Made by a program: the position numbers and the translations under genes. Positions 55,775 to 64,000 of a DNA stretch of 64,000 bases are shown here, piece after piece; positions within the stretch are counted from its first letter, which is position 1; each line of letters starts with the position of its first letter. The notes beneath the pieces were generated by a model. It searched no databases, was not told the origin of the DNA, and saw only the letters and a program-made list of their open reading frames with translations. The stretch is from the NCBI GenBank assembly GCA_033439255.1, contig CM065880.1, forward strand, positions 3,700,541 through 3,764,540. Reading direction: 5' to 3'. This DNA comes from Hericium rajendrae. Its lineage: Eukaryota > Basidiomycota > Agaricomycetes > Russulales > Hericiaceae.

Positions 55775-58232
55775 CTAAAGACTGTATCTCTCCCCGAATA
55801 TGCCCTCCTCGACTGCTTTGATCTCTGCGATGGACACGACATGAGCTTCTCCAAGAATACGGGAGATCAGCGTTGTGAAATGACTTACGCAAGGCGACAT
55901 GCCTCGAATGGAATCTACAGAGCGCCAGATTGCCTGTGACGCCGGATGAAAACAATTGCAATGTGCAAGGGAGTTTAATCGACGTACCCATCATCACATA
56001 CATGTTGGGGATGCCGCTATCCCTCCACACGGAGTTGATCTCGCCCTCCGCATCGAGTCCCCAGATCGGCTTCAGCTGCTTACCCAGCTCCTCGCCGATA
56101 ACCCTTTTCACAGGATCTCTTGAATCGCCGTATCTTCGTTATCAATAACCCCACGTCAGTCATGGGACACCACAACGGACACGCATGACGCACCCTGTCG
56201 CAAAAATCACAGCGTCTGCCTCTAGCTTGCTCCCGTTCTCGAACTCGAGGCCGTCCTTCGTGAACTTCTTGATCTGGGCATCGTTCTTGAGCTTGATCTT
56301 GCCATCGATGATAAATTGGCTCGCGCCGACGTCTAAGCACTTATCAGCCCACGCTGCAAACCTCCAGGGGAACATCACTAACCCAAATAGTACCCGCCTG
56401 CTTTTGACCACGCAAGGATCCCGAATCCAGATCCGTCAATCCCATCATTCGTGCGGAAGCCGACGCGGTGCAGGCCATCGAGCGTCTCCCTGCGACAGTT
56501 GAGCAAGACGCTTCTACTCCAGCACTACGCTTACTTGTCTAGTTCTGCGATGTCCTTAACCACGCGCTGCTGCACGATGTGGTTCAGCCAATTCGGGAAC
56601 GAAGCGTTGACCCGGTCTGCAAGGTCTGGATCTGCGCCCTCGTGATAGAGCGCTGTGCATGGCCGGAATCAACAAGATGAAGCGGTAAAGCGAATATACG
56701 GAAGACTCACACCCAAAGACCTTGGTGACACCGTTCTTGACTGACATGACGTAGGTCGAACCCCGTTGGAACAGGGTCACATCTGAAAGTGCAAAATGAA
56801 ACGGAGATAGGTGGCGTATGTGGACGAAAGCACGTACCGACGCCGTGATCGTACAAATCTTTAGAGATATCATGACCTTCAGATATGACAGATGCGTCAA
56901 TGACTCAATCAGACATGTTGATCGAGCTTACCAGACGTGCAGGAGCCTACAACGACAACTTTCTTACCCACGTAGTCCCGTCCGGTCGTGAAATCGCCAG
57001 AATGCAGGATCTTGCCTTGGAACTCGTCCTGCGTCGTGTTTTCAGCATCGGCAATTTCTACTCGAAGTAAACACGTACGGCGCCTGGGTAAGACGGCATG
57101 CGCAGTGTTCCTCCCCCGAGCCCGATCGCGAAAACAAGATGGTTGACGACGAACGTCCTCTCTTTACCATCTTCGCGGCGGAGCGACACCGTCCATTTAT
57201 GAGTCTCGGGATCTTGCTTCACGCTGATGATGTTCGTGGACAACCAAATATCTAGTTCCAGGACATGTGCGTAATTCTCCAGCCAATCTGCGAGCTTCAG
57301 GGCCATCATTTTCTGCCCCTGCTCATTCGAAGAAAACGCACCTTCGGTGCCGGTGTGTACACTGGCCACGTCGATGGGAAGCTGGGCAAGCCATGTGAGA
57401 TAAAGCAGGGCGGGTGGCGACACTAAAGCTTACGGAAGGTATGGCATATGATCGTACCCTAGGACACCAGCATCAGCGGCTGACCTGCCCACAGCGCGGT
57501 AGCAATTGAACTCGACTGACAAACCGTATCATGGAGGCATAGCGCCTCATACCGCTTCCGCCACAGATTGCCAATCCTTGGCTCCTTGTCGACGATGAGT
57601 GTCTTGACGCCGAGGTACTTCAGCCGCGCCGCGACGTCAAGCCCACTCTGGCCCGCCCCTATGATGAGCACCTTCGGGTCCTCGTCCTCGCACTCGGTCT
57701 CGCGCCGTCGCTTGTCGTGCCACTTGCCGTGGTTTGGCTGCTGCTCGCGCAGGGGCCCGAGTAGCTCGGGGTGACCTTTCAGCCCCTCAAGCGTGGTCAT
57801 GATCGCGTGCGCCTTCCACGCGCCGCTTGCCGTCGGCACGAGGCGCACGATACCCGACGCATTGCCGACGACGGTGTCGAACGTGAAGGACGCCTGGACC
57901 CACGCGAGATCGGGATACGGGCGTTGCAGCGCTGCGGAGCCAGCGGTGAGTTGCACGGCGGCGATCTGCGCCTGTGCGAGGCGGTCAGTGAGAAATGGCT
58001 GGATGCGCGCGTGCGTGTAAAATGTGCGGAAGTCCCAGGTGAGCGCGAGGAGGTCGCGCCACCACGCGTCGTCGATCAGGAGCGCGAGTACGGCCGCTGC
58101 GTCGCCGGCCTGCGCGGCCTCTGCGAAGGCAGTGAGCCACTCGGCGGCGACTTTCTGCGCGTCGAGGTCGGCGGGGACGCTAGCTTGCAGCCGGTCGAGG
58201 GTGGGAAGGGAGGCTTTCGTTATCGATGCCAT
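55775..58232 (-). CDS. Flavin-containing monooxygenase with NTF2-like N-terminal domain
   Basis: Thirteen exons on the minus strand, about 610 aa. Exon 1 is 58232-57521 and exon 2 is 57458-57434; the stop is at 55775. The first 150 residues or so (QKVAAEWLTAFAEAAQAGD, ALLIDDAWWRDLLALTWDFR) resemble an NTF2/SnoaL-like fold. The FAD site GAGQSGLDVAARL lies near residue 190. KVVVVGSCTSGHDISKDLYD is the NADPH site and IFATGYGDSRDP the ATGY motif. The end is QIKAVEEGIFGERYSL. This is the oxygenase type that uses FAD, NADPH and O2 to oxidise soft nucleophiles or ketones; the substrate is unknown. The N-terminal codon chosen is the second in-frame ATG. Convergent to transporter copy B. Its 3' end was included in the tandem duplication. 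Confidence 0.88.
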
Positions 58233-60327
58233 TGTGTGTATAACGAAGACAGGGCGTATTGGCACTCTTTAAATGCGGTGCTTTGGTCCCATGGTCTGCG
58301 CCTGAAGACCAATGACTGTATGTCAGAAGATCGCTGAGGTATGGAAATGGAAGGCGGACGGAACTTCCGTTCTGAGGAAGTGGATGCTCGAAGCTCGGAC
58401 ATGAGGTGGGCACGGCCATGTATATATGCACATGTGACAGAATACGTTAGAGAGGGCATATCGTCGTGCCAAACTAGCGCATGCTGAGACATTTTGCAAT
58501 TGCATTCGGCCTTGTTCCAACCCGACCAGTGGTACGCCAAGGTCGAGAGGCACTGTGGGATTGGTTAAGAAGTGATCAAGTTGCCTAAAATAAACAGCCT
58601 GCGAAGGTGTCACACACAGTAAAACGTAGGCGGCTGACCCTGGCGGGTCATGGCGGGCCTGGCAGCAATTTCGACTAATGAGAGGGGCAGATGAACACTG
58701 TTCGCAGATAATAGAAAGCTGGAAGAAGCATCCGAACTGACATTTGGAAGATCAAAGGAGGTACGTATCGATTTGGTAACTTTTGACCGCCCAAGGTGCA
58801 CTTGAGGAGGCCCGACGGGCGCAGGGCTCGCGGTGAGTCGCTTACAACTCGGGCTGCGAAGGCTTTATTTGTACGCATTGCCAATTGCACTTCTTCAATA
58901 GGGCCTGACGAAGCGATCTATGCAGGTTGTGAGAGAAACATATGGTTGAGATTTCAGGTGTTCATGACCGAGATCGTGATCAATGTGGCCTACAGAAGTC
59001 TTACAAAGGCTCACTCACATGTAGCTCCAAATCAAATCATACGCTTCTCAGAACGCGCCGCCAGCGGCGCACTCCCAAAACGTGCATATCTTCCGCAGAG
59101 GCCGTCTGACCTTCGTAACTGAATGTCCGCGTCATCCGAGCATTTCACCCAGACCAGCAAAATCAGCGCGGGATCCGACGCCCGAGACGAAGGCGGAAGG
59201 GCCTAACTGTGCCGCAAACGCTCAGCTGCTGGAAAGAGCGAAAGACGATCGAATGTGATAGGCACAGGCGCGATGCCCGTCAGATCCGGGGATGCATACG
59301 ACCGCTGGTCGCCCTGCAACTGACAGTGCTGACCATGAACTTTAGCATGTCAGACCTTGGATGCTGGGATATCCTGCCTGTCTCGCCATGCGCATGCGCA
59401 AATATAGGATGGGGCCGTTCTTCCGACGAAGCATCCGGACAAGGCAGCTGATGAGCCGAGCTCCGAGATGGAAAGTGTCGCTCTCGGCTGGTCTGTCCCG
59501 TTGCGACAGAAACGACACCCAGCGCGCCGACGCCAATACAGGCGATGGTCCCGCGGAGCCGTCGTTCTAAACCCACAGAGCGTCGATCCTTCCTATCAAG
59601 TTTACCCGTTTTGAGAGCTTGAACGCCGTGTTGTCGCCAATGTAAGCAGTCCTCCTTCCTGATGCCTCCTGAGGTCGTCTGCGCCCTTCACCGCCGATCA
59701 GAAGGACGAGTCTTACGCGGGCCCAGAGCACTGGACGACCCGAGTTGCATGAGCATGTCACGCGTCCCGAAGCTACCTCCGAACAGGCGGTTTTCTCTGC
59801 CATGTGGGGATGCTTGGAGGACGTCGTGGATAGGGCCTGTATGGTGGCACAGACGACATGTGGTGTGGAGAGCTGCCGACGGACGTGTGGTCGCATGCTG
59901 CACGGGTGGGGCGAGAAGAACTGCTGAGTCGCGACACGCAATCTAACGGTGTGGCCGCGGAGGCTGAACTGAGCCCATGGTAGCAAGTGACGGAATGCGC
60001 GACCTGAAATGCAGAGCGGGAAACCTAGGACCGACATCGATGTGCTCGTACGCAGATGCACCGAAGACCGCAACCGCAGCCATGTCTCTGCGACCTCCAT
60101 CTTGGCGTAAAAAAGTTGAGACGGCACGGGATGCGTGACGCACGAGGGTGGAGGATGAGAGCGCCGCGGAGCTGAATGAGATGTAGAGAATGAGCAGTTA
60201 TCCGTTTTCTTTTATACAGGAGCATCATTTCCAGAACACCACTTATACAGCGTAGACGCGCCGCACAGACCGTGCTCCTGCGACCGTTACCCAATCCCGC
60301 ACTCAAGCACAGCGCTTGATGAACGGG
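58233..60327. other. Promoter of the monooxygenase, then gene-poor region
   Basis: TATATAT at 58421-58427, about 190 bp upstream of the monooxygenase ATG, is a possible TATA box. The remainder has short frames only (for example minus 59567-60127) with no recognised family. Confidence 0.4.
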
Positions 60328-61559
60328 TCACATCAAGTCAATCGCCCCGACGCTCACATACTCGCCCTCCGGCCCCCAACTGCCCATCTCGCAGAGCTGA
60401 ACCTCCTCGAGCGACCATGCGCCGAGATCGACGCGTACCGGCTGTGTGTTCTGTGGCCTTCGTATCGTTGCATCTGCCCCTGATGTTGTTGTATCCGCCC
60501 TTGGTGTCGTTGTATCTGCGCCTAGTGTCGTTGTATCTGCCTCTGCCGCTTCAGCCTGCTCGAGCACATCCGCATCCACAAGCTCGAGGGAGCGGGTGGC
60601 GTATGCTACTATCTCTGTAGTCGGCGCAATAGCATCCACCTCTACGGCGGGCGGCGCGATGGCACGGAAGGCCGCGGACGCAAGAATGTCGGTGTAGGAG
60701 AAGGGGATGCGGCCTGCGCGACGTCGCGAACGGCGGTAGACAGTGTTGAGGAGTGTACAATGCAGCTGGAGAGGTGTTAGCAGCGATAGGCATAGGCATA
60801 TGTCGCTTACCTTGAGGGATCTGCGCTCGTCGGGCATGAGTCCAGATTGGATGAACTCGCGCTGGATCATATCTACGAGAATTTCAGGCTAGAACAAAGT
60901 ATACACGAGGACTAATGCGCACTGGAAACGTCCCATAGCCGCTGTGCCTCCGCACTCTCCATGTCCGGCCCGGCGAACATGACATGCGCCCCGCCGTCTG
61001 GGTCGAGCCTCATCACATCCACGCATTCCAGCCCAACAGACAATTGGCGCCCATTAAGCATCTCCGCGACGCGCGACCGCAGACTCTGCAGCACGTCGAG
61101 CGCGCGCTCGATGGCGGCGGCGTCGGGAAGGGCCATGACGCCGACAGTGAGATGCGCGCGGCGTGGGGGAATGACGATGCTGGTGTCAAGACCGGGGATC
61201 GGTGGGGATGCAGTGAGGAGGGAGGAGGATAGGTCAGAAAGTAGAGTTCGGAGGCCGGCGTGGTTGCCCTGGATTTGACTGTGGGTAATAATACAGGGTG
61301 AAAAGGGACTCGAGACGACATACGATGGGAAGTGCAATGACTAGTTAATTTGGTTCGTATGTTTGTGCAATACTGTGAAGAAAAAGAGAGACGTACAATG
61401 AGTCGGTCGGGGAGTCCGCTCTTGCTGGTTTCTGTTTCCTCGTCCTCGTCCTCGTCCTCGTCCTCTGCCCCGACCGCGACCGTTTCCTTCGCCTTGTTCT
61501 GGCCTCGAACGACTCTCGATCTGCGTATTGCTCACTGTGTCCGCGCTCGTACTGGCCAT
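60328..61559 (-). CDS. AKAP7/ASCC1-like 2H phosphoesterase domain protein
   Basis: Five exons (61559-61397, 61340-61324, 61268-60923, 60872-60811, 60765-60328) join to 341 aa. Two HxT motifs typical of 2H phosphoesterases are visible: His99-Thr101 in RAHLTVGVMAL and His198-Thr200 in LHCTLLNTVYRR. PTHFIALPI and FIQSGLMPDERRSLKLHCTL also fit the AKAP7-NLS family, linked to RNA processing or 2',5'-phosphodiester cleavage. The N-terminus has a Gly-Arg dipeptide run (NGRGRGRGRGRGRGRG) suited to RNA binding. A variable insert of ADTTT repeats lies near the C-terminus, before VDLGAWSLEEVQLCEMG. An upstream in-frame ATG (near 61631, MLRPAAFLISVARNSESR) could add a mitochondrial-type leader. Intron lengths are 46-56 nt. 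Confidence 0.9.
60460..60550 (-). repeat. Coding minisatellite, 21-24 bp units (ADTTT repeats)
   Basis: Four tandem units encode ADTTTLG, ADTTTPR, ADTTTSG and ADATI within the phosphoesterase C-terminal region. It is in frame and probably length-variable. Confidence 0.8.
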
Positions 61560-61631
61560 GCTAGCTATCTGTCCGACTCTAGATTCACTATTCCGTGCAA
61601 CAGAGATAAGAAACGCTGCGGGTCGTAGCAT

Positions 61632-62279
61632 GCGATATGACGGGTGGAAGAAAGACAGAATGACGCGCCAGGCTCCAGGCGCTTGTTGATTCAGGAAGGA
61701 GGACTGCCTTTCTCGGACGCACAAACTTTCTTTCGAGCTTCGACGTCAACACTTCAACGCTTCTTGGCCCAGTGATCTTTCCTTCTCTCTCATAATTGCT
61801 CAGACTCATCATACAAACGAAACGATCATATGCACTTTGAAAATAATTATCTTGACACACCCGGATGTATCCTTTCCTTACCAACTGCCTAAAATTTACA
61901 GGCGCCTTTAGTATGTGTTTATTTTTCTTTCTAAAGCGACATAGATGTTTGGAATCCAGATGTGAAGTCCTCCCGAGCCGCTTTGACACGGACACACAAG
62001 CGCGCAGCACGGAGTTCGCTGCCCTACGGAGAAGGACCTGGACGCAGATAATACCATACGTTGCTCTCGATCACGAGAGTCGGTCGGTTGGTCCATGCAC
62101 GCAGGCGGCACAGCGCCGAGCGCGTGAATGTACGCAGGGCAAGCCAAGAATCGAGATCGCCGTATACACAGATACACCTGATCTTACAACCGCGCGCCGC
62201 ACGCATTGACGCAAGCGCATGATATTCCAAAAGATGACCCGATGGCACATCATGCGAGGGATATCGCACCCCTGTTGTC
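61632..62279. other. Intergenic, no gene seen
   Basis: Holds the phosphoesterase promoter region. A minus-strand open frame at 61588-62010 is unrecognised and judged chance. Confidence 0.4.
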
Positions 62280-62990
62280 CATCTCGCAGAGTAAGACTTT
62301 GTCAAGAGGCCACGCGCCTAGGTCGACGTACACTGGCGGCATCGTCACTGTATGCTGTTCCCCTATCTGCTCACGCACAGACACTCCGGCCCCAGGGGCG
62401 CGGGGAGAGCCTCGGCCGCGAGGGCGGCACTATAGGAGAAGGGGATGCGAGGGCGCGAAAGGACGTGGCAGGTCATAGAAGGTGTTGACGGGGGTGCATT
62501 GGAGCTGAAAAGGTGTAAGAAATGCTGGAAAGACAGAAATCAAGGCATGCTACGGTTTATGACTGCCGTACCTTACTAAGCGATCTCTGCTCATTGGGCA
62601 AGAGCCGAAATTGGATGAACTCGCCTTGGATCATACCTGCGAACTCTCTGAGCCTCACAGAATAAGCATGAGAACGAATGCGCAAGCTGGCAACAGCCTC
62701 TGCGCCTCCGCGCTCTCCTACTCATGTGCACTGAATCCGGCCCGGCGAACATGACGTTAGTCTCCCACAGGCATACCTTGAATAATAGAGATTACATGAC
62801 GTGTGCGCCCACTGTCGCGATCACGTTTCCGTGTTCCTCACGTCCACCATTGCAGCCTGTCTTGCAGCCGTCGCGCACCAAGTACTGACTGCGGCTCGAT
62901 GGCGGCGCCATCGGGGAGCCGAATGCCTAGGCTTGGCCTATGTGATTAGCGCCCAACGCGCAGGCGTGTCGGTCGCGTTCGGTGAAGACG
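62280..62990 (-). pseudogene. Pseudogene copy of the AKAP7-like phosphoesterase
   Basis: In the same orientation as the intact gene just upstream. Matching blocks in order: TCGCAGAG...GAGGCCACGCGCC, GGAGAAGGGGATGCG, GTGCATTGGAGCTGAAAAGG, TTGGATGAACTCGCCTTGG and CCGGCCCGGCGAACATGACG, then a weak match to the helix after the first HxT motif. The ADTTT repeat segment is absent. Stops and indels break every exon, so it is a decayed tandem copy. Confidence 0.8.
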
Positions 62991-63066
62991 CCGACGCACA
63001 ATTGCACATGCCGACAAGCTCTCCTTCCCTCTTCAAACTTTACAGTCACAGACGACGACGACGACG

Positions 63067-64000
63067 ATGCAGTTCGCCGTGTGTCCAGGGCACCGTGCAC
63101 ACGACATCGACAGCGCGTGCGTCCGCGCTTTCTGGGCTACTGCAGTCCCAGCCGGACTTGTCTTGCTCCTCTGCATTTTTTCGATTCCTGTCCCGGCGCG
63201 CCTTGCCAAACTACTGCGCCCTCTGGGGGAGCCGCTGTGTACTTATCTGACCCTGGAGGAGGCCGAGGCGCTTGACTCGCGTGTATCGGCCAGCGACGCG
63301 GCTTCAGGAAACGGGGATGCAGAGTCTTCGCCTACAGAGCAGCCCAAAGTACGGCTCTGGCGCCCTCTTGCCCTTGTGTGGATTGCGCTCTTAGAGACGC
63401 TCGTCTGGTTCGCCATTGGCTCCTTCAATCTCGTTCACGCTCGCTCGCCCATCAATCTGACTCAACCGTTCGTGACTGCGGCCACTTGGCTCTACGCTAC
63501 TGTCCGTCCAGTCGTTCGGCCGAAGCCCGCGCCGCCCTATGATGTCTTCGCTTTGTATAGCGTGCACCTTGTAGTCTCATTGCTCGGCTTCCTTGGGATC
63601 TTCTACACCTCGCGCGTCGATGGGGCCCCGTTGCCATCCAAGCTTGACCTTAGTGCGCATGTCCTGAATCTGGTGGCGGTCGTCCTTCTTGTCTCCATCG
63701 TCCTCGCGATGCCAGTCGGTGTTCCTAGCAAGCGTATGGACCCGAGGGAGATTGTGAGCCGATCACGATCTATGTCTAGACTTTTTACGTTCGTCATCTG
63801 ACTCTCTGCGTGCTCATCTAACTTAACAGGGTGTTTCTGTGTCTCCAGAAGACTATACAAACGTCTGGGGGTGGGTCACACTACGGTGGATATTACCCTT
63901 GGTTAAACGCGTCCGTTCTTGCCCGCTTCGATGAAACATCGTGCTGATTTATGTGTTCTCCAGGGCACAGACCACCATTTGAACGAGAAGGATGTCTGGT
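63067..64000 (+). CDS. ABC transporter, ABCC (MRP) family, N-terminal part
   Basis: Exons 63067-63753, 63830-63910 and 63964 onward join in phase and run off the window. The first exon has several hydrophobic spans (WATAVPAGLVLLLCIFSIPV, LALVWIALLETLVWFAIGSF, YSVHLVVSLLGFLGIFYTS, NLVAVVLLVSIVLAMPVG), the TMD0 part of ABCC proteins. VSPEDYTNVWGWVTLRWILP followed by LVKRGTDHHLNEKDVW is the conserved linker leading into the first transporter domain of Ycf1/Yor1-like pumps. ATP-binding cassettes lie outside the window. It probably exports conjugates or drugs at the vacuole or plasma membrane. The start codon is the first ATG of the open frame and is not otherwise proven. Confidence 0.88.

Larger units (their letters stand above)
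49646..55937. repeat. Tandem duplication unit B (transporter plus FMO 3' end)
   Basis: Second copy of the 45380-49634 unit. It is about 6.29 kb, and about 4.22 kb without the 2,068-bp inserted element and one 6-bp target duplication, nearly equal to unit A. Confidence 0.88.

Noticed and set aside
1-64000. CRISPR arrays, bacterial operons or a phage region
   Set aside because: Spliced genes, a Pol III tRNA promoter and LTR elements mark a eukaryotic nuclear sequence; no regularly spaced repeats were seen.

Overview
The window looks like nuclear DNA of a basidiomycete fungus, probably an Agaricomycete of polypore type. Genes are cut by many short introns (about 45-60 nt, GT-AG, one GC-AG). Coding exons are GC-rich. 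The protein set fits: TPR-CHAT protease, F-box protein, GH2 beta-mannosidase, DHA2 transporters, an MCRRI-type small cysteine protein and a Dsn1/Mis13 kinetochore protein. Exon models below were joined by hand from splice signals, reading phase and family knowledge. No transcript or database search was available.

Layout. 0-5 kb: 5' part of a dsn1/mis13-like gene (minus), a decayed scrap of a 2H-phosphoesterase gene, tRNA-Gly(GCC), and a four-exon cysteine-rich small protein. 8.9-18.4 kb: ATP synthase subunit f (minus), a 16-exon beta-mannosidase, a hypothetical protein, a rotted beta-mannosidase fragment split by a young gag-only Copia-type element, and a beta-carbonic anhydrase. 19-26 kb: a hypothetical two-exon gene, a gene-poor stretch, and an F-box-like gene. 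26.5-33.4 kb: two tandem copies of an NAD(P)-binding epimerase-like gene, each followed by a decayed convergent small gene. 33.7-39.2 kb: a 443-bp MITE with 61-bp perfect inverted repeats, then a long TPR-CHAT protein. 42.4-45.1 kb: a membrane-anchored pepsin-like protease. 45.4-58.2 kb: a tandem duplication of a DHA2 drug transporter plus the 3' end of a neighbouring flavin monooxygenase. The second unit is interrupted by a 2,068-bp inverted-repeat element that carries a fragment resembling the aspartic protease. 60.3-64 kb: an AKAP7/ASCC1-like 2H phosphoesterase, its pseudogene copy, and the start of an ABCC transporter.

The recurring theme is local duplication and gene-fragment capture: two tandem duplications, three gene-fragment pseudogenes and three well-bounded mobile elements. 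The two transporters and the convergent flavin monooxygenase could form a small detoxification or metabolite locus, but this is inference from position only. I found no certain new biological system. The strongest candidates for a second look are the gene-capturing inverted-repeat element, the gag-only LTR element and the CHAT protease.
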